The translations under genes and the position numbers were made by a program. Source: Bacteroidales bacterium (GTDB lineage Bacteria > Bacteroidota > Bacteroidia > Bacteroidales > UBA932). Taken from it: a stretch of 64,000 nucleotides of DNA. Positions 54,645 through 63,136 of the stretch are shown here, in pieces. Below the pieces are notes generated by a model that saw only the letters and a program-made list of their open reading frames with translations, was not told the origin of the DNA and did no database searches. The stretch lies in assembly GCA_017647795.1 (NCBI GenBank), contig JAGCJX010000015.1, positions 62,001 to 126,000 on the forward strand, in the 5' to 3' direction. How positions within the stretch are numbered: position 1 is the stretch's first letter; the number at the start of each line of letters is the position of its first letter.

Positions 54645-55334
54645 ATGGCAAACATTTTTTCCTCATCCATCGGAAAGAAGCTCATTATGAGCATCTCTGG
54701 CCTTTTCCTGGTCATCTTCCTGCTCCTTCACGCAGTGATCAACTCCTTGTCACTCATCAGTGACGAAGCATTCCAAGCTGGTTGCGACTTCATGTCCCTC
54801 CCGATCATCACCGTTATGGTTCCGGTCTTGGCTTTGGGCTTCATTATCCACATCCTCTACGCATTCTACTTGTCTGCAACGAACTTGAAAGCTCGTGGCC
54901 GTCAACGTTATGCTGTAGCTCACAAAGGAGACGCCAGCTCATGGGCTTCCAAAAACATGCTCGTTTTGGGTATCATCGTTCTCGGAGTTCTTGGTTTCCA
55001 CTTGACCCACTTCTGGGCTGACATGCAACTCCTCCACTTCCAAGGAGAACACCAAATGGATCCGAACTTCCTGATGGACCGTACCTTTGGAAACTTGTTT
55101 GTAACCATCATCTACTTGGTATGGTTTGCTGCTTTGTGGTTCCACTTGACTCACGGTTTCTGGAGCGCATTCCAAACCCTCGGTTTGAACAACAACATTT
55201 GGATCAAACGTTGGAAAATTGCTGCTTACATCTTCGCTACCATCATTTGCGGTTTGTTCGCTGTAGTAGCCGTAGCTGCTTACTTCAACGCAGGTGCTGC
55301 ACCCGTAGAATGCGGTTGCGGTCACGCTCACTAG
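54645..55334 (+). CDS. sdhC: Succinate dehydrogenase/fumarate reductase cytochrome b subunit, without adjacent A and B genes
   Basis: The membrane anchor of complex II, which binds heme b and quinone. The 229-residue protein has five helices with conserved histidines (LLHAVIN, IHILYAFY, LTHFWADMQ, HLTHGFWSAFQTLG) as in the single-subunit anchor of Bacteroides fumarate reductase. It ends in an unusual CGCGHAH tail. The flavoprotein and iron-sulfur genes normally follow directly; here the next gene is hemW on the other strand, with a 4-base overlap. Codons are biased, so it is likely well expressed. Confidence 0.92.
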   Translation: MANIFSSSIGKKLIMSISGLFLVIFLLLHAVINSLSLISDEAFQAGCDFMSLPIITVMVPVLALGFIIHILYAFYLSATNLKARGRQRYAVAHKGDASSWASKNMLVLGIIVLGVLGFHLTHFWADMQLLHFQGEHQMDPNFLMDRTFGNLFVTIIYLVWFAALWFHLTHGFWSAFQTLGLNNNIWIKRWKIAAYIFATIICGLFAVVAVAAYFNAGAAPVECGCGHAH

Positions 55335-56464
55335 TCCAACATCAACTCACAGATAATGCCGTCGGAAACAAAGAGTTTTTCCGACGGTATTTTTATGTAC
55401 CCCTCGGAGCTCTTTTGCAGGCTGCCTTGGCGTACCAAACGCTCTACGTCGCCAGTCACGTTGGCATACAATTGGGGATCCAACGAAGCCAGGGGAAAGC
55501 CCTCTGCCCGACGCAGACCCAACATCCATTGCTCGTTAAATGCATCCCGCGGCGTCAGATCTTCACTCACCACACCTTCGCCGGCAGCATACATCTGCAC
55601 ATCTTCCGGATTCCACCAACGACGTGTACCATCGAAAGAATGGGCCGCAGGTCCCAGGCCCAGATAAGGTTCCCGCAACCAATACGAGCGGTTGTGGATC
55701 GCACAACGGCCCGGTTTCGCAAAGTTAGAGATTTCATACTGCAGGTAGCCGGCAGCGGCAAGCCGAGACTGCAAAAGCGCATATTCTTGGGCAGAAAGCT
55801 CGGGATCCAATTCGCGTACCTTGCCCTGCTGCACCCATTGGGCCAGTTTGCTGCCCGGCTCAATGCTCAACTGATAGGCCGAAATGTGCTCCGGTGCCAG
55901 CGCAATCATTTGGGCCAAATCCTGATCCCAAGCCGCCAAAACATCCGAACCGACGCCGGACTCGTAGCCAAAGATCAAATCAAGACTGATGTTGTCAAAG
56001 CCCGCCCGCCGCAAATCGTGGTAAGCCCGAATCGCCTGCTCTGCGGTGTGACGCCGGCCCATCCAACGCAACACCTCCGGATGAAAGGACTGCACACCCA
56101 TGCTGATGCGAGAAATTCCCAACGACTTCCAAAAGACAGCCCGTTCGTAGGTCACATCATCCGGGTTGACTTCCATCGTCACTTCGTCCAACTGTTCAAA
56201 AGAAAGCCCGTGTGGACGTAAAAACACCGTGCCCAGGCAGACAAACACCCGACTCAACTCTTCAGAAGACAACAAAGACGGAGTCCCCCCACCCAGGTAC
56301 AGGGTTGTCGGGGGAACTCCGTTAAAGAATTCAGCTTGCCGGTGGACCTCACGTTCCAGACCCTCCAAGTAGAGCGGCTTCTTGCCCAATTGCGTGATGG
56401 AATAAAAGTCGCAATAGGTACAGAAGGAGGTGCAGAACGGAACGTGTACGTAAATACCTGCCAA
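55331..56464 (-). CDS. hemW: Radical SAM heme chaperone HemW
   Basis: HemW, related to oxygen-independent coproporphyrinogen oxidase, binds heme and passes it to proteins. The 377-residue protein has the radical SAM cluster motif CTSFCTYC (C11, C15, C18), GGGTPSLL (SAM glycine motif) and GVQSFHPEVLRWMGR. It lacks the extra N-terminal part of true HemN. It lies 11 bases after the coiled-coil gene. Being next to the heme-binding SdhC is suggestive but convergent. Confidence 0.92.
   Translation of the reverse strand: MAGIYVHVPFCTSFCTYCDFYSITQLGKKPLYLEGLEREVHRQAEFFNGVPPTTLYLGGGTPSLLSSEELSRVFVCLGTVFLRPHGLSFEQLDEVTMEVNPDDVTYERAVFWKSLGISRISMGVQSFHPEVLRWMGRRHTAEQAIRAYHDLRRAGFDNISLDLIFGYESGVGSDVLAAWDQDLAQMIALAPEHISAYQLSIEPGSKLAQWVQQGKVRELDPELSAQEYALLQSRLAAAGYLQYEISNFAKPGRCAIHNRSYWLREPYLGLGPAAHSFDGTRRWWNPEDVQMYAAGEGVVSEDLTPRDAFNEQWMLGLRRAEGFPLASLDPQLYANVTGDVERLVRQGSLQKSSEGYIKIPSEKLFVSDGIICELMLD
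55359..55396 (+). terminator. sdhC terminator inside the 3' end of hemW
   Basis: CCGTCGGAAA (55359-55368) pairs perfectly with TTTCCGACGG (55378-55387); the loop is 9 bases and a T-rich TATTTTTAT follows. It lies wholly within the coding end of the opposing hemW. Confidence 0.75.
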
Positions 56465-56475
56465 AACGCCAGGGA

Positions 56476-57360
56476 TTATCGGAGCAACAAATCAGCCGAT
56501 CCGAGTTTGCCTTCTTTGGTATAAACGTCTACGGTATAAACACCTTTGACATATCCGGTTACCGATTGGAAGTAGATGCAAACTTCTACTTCAGCTCCTT
56601 GGTAGTCCACTTCGCGGGAAGCCGAGTAAATCATCTGCTCACCGTTCATTTCGAAGATTTGCTGTTGGTCTCCGGTCATCAAAATTCCATCCGGACCTTT
56701 GACGCGGATGTAAACATTTCTCAAACCACGGGTTGCAATGGAGTTTTCCACCAAGTGAACGCAAGTACGGAATTTTTCTACACGACTGCTGCGGTCGGTT
56801 TCTTTGTTGGAAGCGTTGATGGCCACCATGCGGACGCCACGGCCTTTCACCACCGAACCTTTTTCAATTTGTTTTGCGTATTCATCGGTGGTCTTGCTCA
56901 ATTTTTCGAAGTCCTGTTTTGCTTTTTGCGCCTCTTTGCGGGCTGCTGCTGCATCCTTACGCAAAGCGGTGTTCAAGGTATTCAAGGAGTCAATTTGCAC
57001 GATGTAGTGCTTCATGATGGAACGCAAGGTACCGAGCTCTTGTTCGTATTGACGAATTTTGGCACGGTTGGTCGCTTCGGTCTTCTTCACGCGGTCGATC
57101 AATTCATCCACTTTGAGACGTTCTCTCTCCAATTGGACGTTCAAGCTGTCGTTGTCGGAAGAAAGCAAGGCATAATCCGACTGCAGATCTACCATTTGTT
57201 GGGTCAATTGGTCCTTCTCAATGGTCAGATCATCGATCAACGCACTCCGGTCAATCCAAATCCAAAGCAGGGCTGCCGTCAATACAACAGCCACCGCCGC
57301 CAAAATGATAACGGTTGTCTTAAAAGGGTTGTTTTGGTTATTTGCAACAGTAGGTTCCAT
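56476..57360 (-). CDS. Membrane-anchored coiled-coil protein of unknown function
   Basis: A 294-residue protein with a short cytoplasmic start, one membrane helix (about 16-36), and a long periplasmic coiled coil (about 40-160, rich in Q, E, K, L and including AAAARKEAQKAKQDFE). The C-terminal 130 residues form a compact beta domain (VRMVAINASN, NVYIRVKGPDGILM, KGVYTVDVYTKEGKLG). I recall similar proteins beside hemW in Bacteroidales. The start at 57360 is chosen because it puts the helix near the N-terminus. A -7 box TATATTTG is the complement of 57393-57400. Confidence 0.75.
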   Translation of the reverse strand: MEPTVANNQNNPFKTTVIILAAVAVVLTAALLWIWIDRSALIDDLTIEKDQLTQQMVDLQSDYALLSSDNDSLNVQLERERLKVDELIDRVKKTEATNRAKIRQYEQELGTLRSIMKHYIVQIDSLNTLNTALRKDAAAARKEAQKAKQDFEKLSKTTDEYAKQIEKGSVVKGRGVRMVAINASNKETDRSSRVEKFRTCVHLVENSIATRGLRNVYIRVKGPDGILMTGDQQQIFEMNGEQMIYSASREVDYQGAEVEVCIYFQSVTGYVKGVYTVDVYTKEGKLGSADLLLR

Positions 57361-57462
57361 AATGTGTATCAATCTTTTTTTACAATAAGCGACAAATATA
57401 ACCACTTTCCCAACAAAAACCATACTAAGTCGGAATGAAGGGCCATTTTTACCATTTTTTCT

Positions 57463-57491
57463 TTTGCATTCTTTGTTTTTTTCTACCTTTG
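57463..57491 (+). promoter_or_regulatory. Promoter of the propeller-like lipoprotein gene
   Basis: TTTG at 57463-57466 and TACCTTTG at 57484-57491, with a spacer of 17 bases (slightly short). The ATG is at 57535. Confidence 0.5.
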
Positions 57492-57534
57492 CCGGTCTTA
57501 TAGTTGCCTAATAATCAACAAGAAAACATATATT

Positions 57535-58953
57535 ATGAAAAAACTACTTTTCTTTACAATCGCAAGTATTTCCCTCTGGTCATTGAACGCATGTTCCTCC
57601 GAAGACACCCCCAAAGAGCCGGAAAAAGAAACTCCTACCTGCTCTTTTGAGGTAACTTTGAACCAAGATCAAAACAACTTGAGCGTTGAAATCATTCCCT
57701 CAGAAGCAGACCAAACCTACCTCTACGGTTTGATGAACCACGAGGAATATTTGGCGTTGGGAGAAGATCCCATCCAAGGTTTCACCCAATGGATGAATGC
57801 CCAATTGACCAGCGAAAACGCCCCCGAATTGTTCCTGGGCCAATACAGCGATGAATACAAGAAACTCTTGTGGAACCGTGACTACCACTTCTACGTAGCC
57901 CAAGTGGTGGACAACCAAATTTACGGTACCCCGACATTGATGGATCACAAGATCTACCGTGCGAGCTTGACCTTCTCCCCGGAAGGCATGTGGATTGCTC
58001 CGGCCTACATTTCCGACAACGGAGACTATGTAGTCGGCAACTACGAAGGTTCCTTCATCTATCACTTGCCCACCGACTCCCTCACCTTTGTTGAAGGCAC
58101 TTCTTTGTATGACATCACAGACGACGGTATCGCATACGGCCAAGACGAAACCGGCTACCCCGTTCGTTACGAAAACGGTGAATTGAAATTCATGGACCTC
58201 ACCTTCCCCAACTCAACCGAAGGTAGCATCTTTGCCGTTTCCCCTGACGGAAGCCTGGCTGCCGGCTACCAATTCGTTGACAGCTGGAACATCCAACCTT
58301 TGTACTACCGCAACAACGAAGTGGTAGAATTGGAAGTAGGCCTGGATATCAATGGCCGTCCTGCTGAAATGGCCTGCGTAAAAGGCATCGGCTCCAACGG
58401 CAACATGACCGGATACATTTTGGATGAAAACTACGTTGAAATGGGTGCAATGTGGGACAAAGACGGTGCATACAACCTGTACATCGAGCCCTTCATGGTG
58501 TACAACGAAAGCCTCGCCCAATGGAAAACCCTCTACGGCACCATGTTCAACTACATCTCTCCGAACGGCCGTTACATCGCTTCAACCCTGATTGAATACA
58601 GCAACACCGGCTTGACCCACAAGACCTATGCATACGTGTACGACACCGAAGAAGATGAAATGTATGTAGTGTACGACGAAGCTGCAAAAGATATGTTGCG
58701 TGTAGACTGCGTTTCCAACGACGGTGTGGTATTCTTGTCGGATGTGGACATGGCCTACTCTTCGGTTCCGTTCTGCTACGACGTTCACGCAGAAAAATTC
58801 TACAAGGTGGAAGACTACCTGAAAGAAAAATACGACTACGTACCGGACAGAACGGTTGTCGGTACAATTCTTGCGGTATCTGAGGATGGTAAAACCCTCC
58901 TGGCAGGTTGTATGGAAAACAACTTTACCACCATCGTATACTTTGCTCGCTAA
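57535..58953 (+). CDS. Lipoprotein with N-terminal Fn3-like and C-terminal propeller-like region
   Basis: A 472-residue lipoprotein (lipobox LNAC, Cys20). After a PKEPEKETP linker comes a beta domain of Fn3 type (about 35-145: FEVTLNQDQNNLSVEIIP...). The remainder repeats a pattern in which a phrase such as ISDNGDYVVGNY, VSPDGSLAAGY, IGSNGNMTGY, ISPNGRYIAS and VSEDGKTLLAG recurs about every 50-60 residues, which suggests a beta-propeller like the HAF repeat proteins. Role unknown, probably surface or periplasmic binding. Followed 4-10 bases later by a small membrane protein gene. Confidence 0.75.
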   Translation: MKKLLFFTIASISLWSLNACSSEDTPKEPEKETPTCSFEVTLNQDQNNLSVEIIPSEADQTYLYGLMNHEEYLALGEDPIQGFTQWMNAQLTSENAPELFLGQYSDEYKKLLWNRDYHFYVAQVVDNQIYGTPTLMDHKIYRASLTFSPEGMWIAPAYISDNGDYVVGNYEGSFIYHLPTDSLTFVEGTSLYDITDDGIAYGQDETGYPVRYENGELKFMDLTFPNSTEGSIFAVSPDGSLAAGYQFVDSWNIQPLYYRNNEVVELEVGLDINGRPAEMACVKGIGSNGNMTGYILDENYVEMGAMWDKDGAYNLYIEPFMVYNESLAQWKTLYGTMFNYISPNGRYIASTLIEYSNTGLTHKTYAYVYDTEEDEMYVVYDEAAKDMLRVDCVSNDGVVFLSDVDMAYSSVPFCYDVHAEKFYKVEDYLKEKYDYVPDRTVVGTILAVSEDGKTLLAGCMENNFTTIVYFAR

Positions 58954-58963
58954 TTAAATGATT

Positions 58964-59443
58964 ATGAGATATTTAATCCGTTCCATCAAATACCTATTGT
59001 GGTTCTGCGTGGTCTTCTGCGCGATCATGGCAATTTTGATAGCTACCACCGAAGGACAAACCTTCGGAACCATGTTTGACCCGGAGATTGGTATGTTCCG
59101 TGCCGGTTCTTTCCCGAAGATTGTCATTTTCTTCATCGCCATGGCAGCTATCTATCCCAGCCTGGCCTTCTCCAAAAAGGATTTGGTCTTGTATGGATCG
59201 TTCAAGGACAACGAAGCATTGATTCGCAAACAATTTGAGGTGTCTGGCTACGAAGTGGTTTCCGAAACCAACGAAGAAGTGGTGTACCGCCTGAAAAGCC
59301 CTTTCATCCGCTTCATGCGTATGTTCGAAGACCACATCACCATCACCAAAGTCAGCCCCGTGCAGATCTCCGGTATGCGTAAAGATGCCCTTCGCCTCGC
59401 CAGTGCTATTGAATTTCAATCCCGTAAACGAGTAGAAGAATAA
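58964..59443 (+). CDS. Small membrane protein of unknown function
   Basis: A 159-residue product with two membrane helices (about 10-30 and 50-66) and a soluble C-terminal half with ENxxLIRKQFEVSGYEVVSETNEEVVYRLKSP-type alternation, not a family I can name. An ATG two codons earlier (58958) is also possible. It lies between the propeller-like lipoprotein gene and the DUF2007 gene (12 bases downstream), so the three form one unit. Confidence 0.7.
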   Translation: MRYLIRSIKYLLWFCVVFCAIMAILIATTEGQTFGTMFDPEIGMFRAGSFPKIVIFFIAMAAIYPSLAFSKKDLVLYGSFKDNEALIRKQFEVSGYEVVSETNEEVVYRLKSPFIRFMRMFEDHITITKVSPVQISGMRKDALRLASAIEFQSRKRVEE

Positions 59444-59455
59444 AAACGAACTGAT

Positions 59456-59665
59456 ATGAAAACTGTAGGAAAATACAACAGCGCTTTTGCCGCCGAAGTG
59501 GCAAAAGGTCTTTTGGAAAGTGAAGGCATTCCTGCCTGCATCGTCAACGAATACACGACCTATGTCGGCCTGACCCATGCATCGGATCCGGTCGAGTTGC
59601 GTGTCGCCGACGAAGATTATGAATCGGCTGTTAAAGCATTAGCCGCTTCTTCCAACGCATTGTAG
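59456..59665 (+). CDS. DUF2007 family small protein
   Basis: A 69-residue protein that consists of one DUF2007 domain (annotated as putative prokaryotic signal-transducing protein). The core is VGKYNSAFAAEVAKGLLESEGIPACI, a ferredoxin-like fold start, then VELRVADEDYESAVKAL. Its real role is not known. Last gene of the unit with the lipoprotein and the membrane protein. Its 3' end overlaps the opposing DUF3109 gene by 49 bases. Confidence 0.85.
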   Translation: MKTVGKYNSAFAAEVAKGLLESEGIPACIVNEYTTYVGLTHASDPVELRVADEDYESAVKALAASSNAL

Positions 59666-60210
59666 AAATCCTCACCCAAAAACTGAATGAGGGGTTCCCG
59701 TAAGAATTTATAAACGGGAGTCCCTTCTTTTTTGCCCTTCTTGAACGCATCACGACAGATGTCCCAACGGTGAAGGTTCAACGCCATCATCCCACTGGAC
59801 AAACGGGTAACACGAATCGGATAGAGCCAACAAGAGATGGGTTTCCGGAAACGGGAGCCGCCCTTGAAATAAGAGCGTTCAATGGCACAGAAGCAGTTCT
59901 CGTTCTCGTCAAAGCAAGTATAGACACATTCCTCCTTGCCACAAATCAACGGGGTCACCAAGTCTCCATCCTGATCGATGCTGAAGAAACCGTTGTCAGC
60001 CACCACCTTCTTTTCTTCCGCGCTCATCAACGGGGAATAATGTTCGTATTCCGATTCGAGGGCCTCGCACTCGGATTCTTCCAACGGGGCACCGCTGTCC
60101 CCAATGATGCAACAAACGCCTTTACAACGTTCGTAGTCGCAACAAAAACACTCGGTCAAGATCTCCGAAGAGACCAATACGTCATCAATTTGAATGATTG
60201 CTGTCTCCAT
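59617..60210 (-). CDS. DUF3109 family cysteine-rich protein
   Basis: A 197-residue cytoplasmic protein with a dense cysteine pattern: CFCCDYERCKGVCC near residues 22-35, then C90, C96, C100, C108, C110 and C128 in KPISCWLYPIRV, and C151 (WDICRDAF). This fits DUF3109/YkgJ-like proteins thought to bind a metal or Fe-S cluster. Function unknown. Its start overlaps the M16 homologue gene by 26 bases, so it is translated from the same message. Confidence 0.88.
   Translation of the reverse strand: METAIIQIDDVLVSSEILTECFCCDYERCKGVCCIIGDSGAPLEESECEALESEYEHYSPLMSAEEKKVVADNGFFSIDQDGDLVTPLICGKEECVYTCFDENENCFCAIERSYFKGGSRFRKPISCWLYPIRVTRLSSGMMALNLHRWDICRDAFKKGKKEGTPVYKFLREPLIQFLGEDFYNALEEAANALTADS
59691..59733 (+). 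terminator. Terminator of the DUF2007 unit, inside the DUF3109 gene
   Basis: GGGGTTCCCGT (59691-59701) pairs with ACGGGAGTCCC (59714-59724) with two wobbles and a 12-base loop; TTCTTTTTT follows. It sits in the coding end of the opposing gene. Confidence 0.65.
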
Positions 60211-63010
60211 ACATTACCAATTCCAAACGACCTCCTTCTTTCACGAAATCAGCCAAAGCCTGGTTGACTTGTTCCAAGGAAATCTGGTTCAACTGCGCCA
60301 AATAACGGGTATAAAAATCCTTTCCGTACACAAAACGGTTCTCAAGCAAGTCCATCCAGAACTCACAGGTCGTTTCCTGACGGAAATCAAAATCTGCTTT
60401 TACACTTTTCTTCAAAGAAGCCAATCGTGCTGCATCAATGCCTTCGTTTGCCAAACGGTTGAGGGTATTGCGCAAGCCTTCGTAAACTGCCGGATCGTAG
60501 GACTCGGTTTCAAAGGCCAGGTTCACCAACAAGAATTCCTCCGGATACTTGCGGAATTCTGCCTCAACACGGGACGGGATGCCCTGACGGAAGAGTTCCT
60601 CCTTCAAGACATTCATCAGGATACCACTCACCACATGACCGGTCACTTTCTCTTCCAGACCGTAAGGGCATTCACCCATCAGAGTCATACGATAGTAAGC
60701 CGTTGTCGTTTCCGATTGGATGGGAAGTACCACTTGGCGCACAGACTTGTTGAGGTAATAGGGCAATACTTGCCAGTTCTCACGGCGGTTCGCATTGGCG
60801 GGCAACGTACCGATGTAACGGCACAACTGATTCCGGAAGTCGATGTTTTGAGGGTCAAAATCGCCGACAAATACAAATGTATAACTAGCCGCATTGGCAT
60901 AAAGCTTCTTCAGGAACTCAACAGAGCCTTCGTAGTTCATCGTAGCCAAATCAGCCGGATTGGAGAGTGAGGTGTATCGGCTCGGGTTGTACAAGCGAAC
61001 CGCTACGCTATCTTCTACTTGACGCAAAGGGCTGTTGGCGGCCAATTGGGTCCGGGCCATGCTCAGTTGGACAAAGTAATCAAAAGCTGCCTGATCCGGT
61101 TGGATGGCTGAGAACTGGAGGTGTACCTGGTGGAGGAAATCATCCATCTTGGCCACCGGCGCTTTACCATACAAACCGCTCAAGGCATAGGAAATATCCT
61201 TGGACAGTTCGATTCCGGCTGCGCGGTTGTAAGCAGCCAAATCAGCCGCAGACATGCCTCCCAAGGCACTCAGATTCGCAATGTCCGTCATATAATCCCG
61301 TTGCAACGGGTTGGTTTGTTGCAACAAAGACAGTCCTCCTTTGGAAATGGCACTGAACTGGAAGGTACCCGGTTCGGCTGCGGTGGATTTCAAAAGAACG
61401 TTCACCCCGTTGGACAAGGTCAACAAAGTAGCGCCAGACATCGGTTCGGACGTTTCCAGGGTGATGGTCGGCAAAATTTCGCATGCGGCAAGTGCCGGAA
61501 GTGTGGTCGATGCGACGGGAGTATGGACCTGCATTTGGGTATTGTATTCGGCCACGAGTTCCAGAGCGCGGTCCACCCACGCTTGGCTCGGGCAGAGTGA
61601 ATCCGGAGCCGGTCCGGTAAAGGTCACGGTCAAATCCTCCGGAGAACGCAACAACGCAGAAACGTACATGTTGTAGGCGTCCAACGACAAGAGCGAATCC
61701 GCCTTGTGCAACAACGCATGGTGCATTTCCACACTGGCCAGGGTGGTTCCGGCCAGGAAATGGTTGATGCAACGGTCGGCCAGGTTCCGGTTCGGAGTCT
61801 TATCACGGTATTGGTAAGCCGCATCCAAGTCCGAGAAATATCGGCCTTTGGCACGGTTGAATTCTTCTTGGCTAAAGCCATTGCGACGAACCTCTTCCAA
61901 CAAACGAGCTGTCCAAACAACAGCTTCGTCCAAACTGTCCGGCAAGGTTGCAAAACCCAACTGCAAGGATGACTGGTTCTGAGTACCCAGGAAACGACCT
62001 TCGCTGATTTGGGTATCCCAAATCGGCAGTGCAGACGCCTGCTTGCTCATCTCCATGCGCTCGTTCAACAAGAAACGGGTCACGCCATCCAGGTAGTTTT
62101 GCAAGAAATACACAGAAGTGGTACGGAGTTGCTCGGGAATGGGTTGGGTACGGAAATGGAAGGCCATGCGTGCCTCTGTAGCCTGCGGATCCGAGGCTGA
62201 AAGGACTTGGAGACAACCCGGAAGTTGGGTGCGTGCATAAGCCCGTTCTTCTACTTGGGGAGCCTTCGGCATGGTTTGGAACAGGGTCTTGATCTTCATT
62301 TCCACTTGTGCAGGATCAAAATCACCGACGATGATGACCGCCTGCAGATCCGGACGAGACCATTGGTAGTAGTATTGACGCAACTCTTTGGAAGTAAAGG
62401 CGTCCACTTGATTCAGCAAATTGCTGCAAAAGGCATTTTCATAGCAGGTACCCTCCAACAATTGGGCACGCAAGCGACGGTTCATGCGATGGTCGGCGGT
62501 ATTGCGGGAAGCCTGGTTGTTGTGGAAATAAGTCTTCGACGCCAGGACATCTTCCTCATCCAGGTTCACAGAACAAGACCAGTTGTACAAAACCAACAAC
62601 GTGGAATCCATCACGGCAGCACTCCGGTTCACGGGAACATTGGACAAACGGTACACCGTCTCTTCCAACGCCGTACGCACCTCAAAGTCACGTTCCAAGC
62701 TGAGGCCCAAATCGTTAATGTAATCCACCAAGGTCAGTCCCGGGAAGTTTCGGGTTCCCCGCATGCTCATTTGTGCGAGAAAAGCGGTCATGCCTGCCTG
62801 ACCGGATTCTTCCAAGGCAGTCCCGGACTTTTCAACCAAATAGAAGTCTGCACGACCTGGCTGCGCCTGATTTTTTACCAGGTAGTAACTCAGTCCATTC
62901 GCCAAGGATCCCTTCAAGACACGGGGATCTTCCGGCAATTTCTCCAGCGGTTGGGCAAACAAGCAGCCTGCCATCAGGCCACAAACAAGCAAGAAGAGCA
63001 ATTTTTTCAT
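60185..63010 (-). CDS. M16 (insulinase) family protein with degenerate zinc site
   Basis: A 941-residue exported protein with the two-half clam-shell layout of pitrilysin-type peptidases: N-terminal half with SLANGLSYYLVKN, FPGLTLVDYINDLG, RPDLQAVIIVGDFDP; C-terminal half from about 510 with LSNGVNVLLKST and SYTFVFVGDFDPQNI. The catalytic HxxEH is replaced: the aligned residues are A76, A79 and Q80 in TAFLAQM, and the third ligand region (about 155) also lacks the E..E pair. It is therefore probably not a peptidase but a partner or binding subunit. The signal may be lipoprotein type (MAGC) or cleaved after FAQ. Confidence 0.88.
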   Translation of the reverse strand: MKKLLFLLVCGLMAGCLFAQPLEKLPEDPRVLKGSLANGLSYYLVKNQAQPGRADFYLVEKSGTALEESGQAGMTAFLAQMSMRGTRNFPGLTLVDYINDLGLSLERDFEVRTALEETVYRLSNVPVNRSAAVMDSTLLVLYNWSCSVNLDEEDVLASKTYFHNNQASRNTADHRMNRRLRAQLLEGTCYENAFCSNLLNQVDAFTSKELRQYYYQWSRPDLQAVIIVGDFDPAQVEMKIKTLFQTMPKAPQVEERAYARTQLPGCLQVLSASDPQATEARMAFHFRTQPIPEQLRTTSVYFLQNYLDGVTRFLLNERMEMSKQASALPIWDTQISEGRFLGTQNQSSLQLGFATLPDSLDEAVVWTARLLEEVRRNGFSQEEFNRAKGRYFSDLDAAYQYRDKTPNRNLADRCINHFLAGTTLASVEMHHALLHKADSLLSLDAYNMYVSALLRSPEDLTVTFTGPAPDSLCPSQAWVDRALELVAEYNTQMQVHTPVASTTLPALAACEILPTITLETSEPMSGATLLTLSNGVNVLLKSTAAEPGTFQFSAISKGGLSLLQQTNPLQRDYMTDIANLSALGGMSAADLAAYNRAAGIELSKDISYALSGLYGKAPVAKMDDFLHQVHLQFSAIQPDQAAFDYFVQLSMARTQLAANSPLRQVEDSVAVRLYNPSRYTSLSNPADLATMNYEGSVEFLKKLYANAASYTFVFVGDFDPQNIDFRNQLCRYIGTLPANANRRENWQVLPYYLNKSVRQVVLPIQSETTTAYYRMTLMGECPYGLEEKVTGHVVSGILMNVLKEELFRQGIPSRVEAEFRKYPEEFLLVNLAFETESYDPAVYEGLRNTLNRLANEGIDAARLASLKKSVKADFDFRQETTCEFWMDLLENRFVYGKDFYTRYLAQLNQISLEQVNQALADFVKEGGRLELVMYGDSNHSN

Positions 63011-63072
63011 GACACAAATCATTAATGGAAAGCAAAATTAAAGAAAAAAAAGAGTTGCTTGATAATTTTATT

Positions 63073-63080
63073 TACATTTG
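63073..63080 (+). promoter_or_regulatory. -7 element of the TPR protein gene
   Basis: TACATTTG, a full match, 56 bases before the ATG. The divergent M16 gene has TAATTTTG as the complement of 63033-63040. Confidence 0.45.
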
Positions 63081-63136
63081 TAGTTTGAAAAACTAAATGT
63101 TGTAAAGTCAAATTAATTAATAGATCTAACAGCGCA

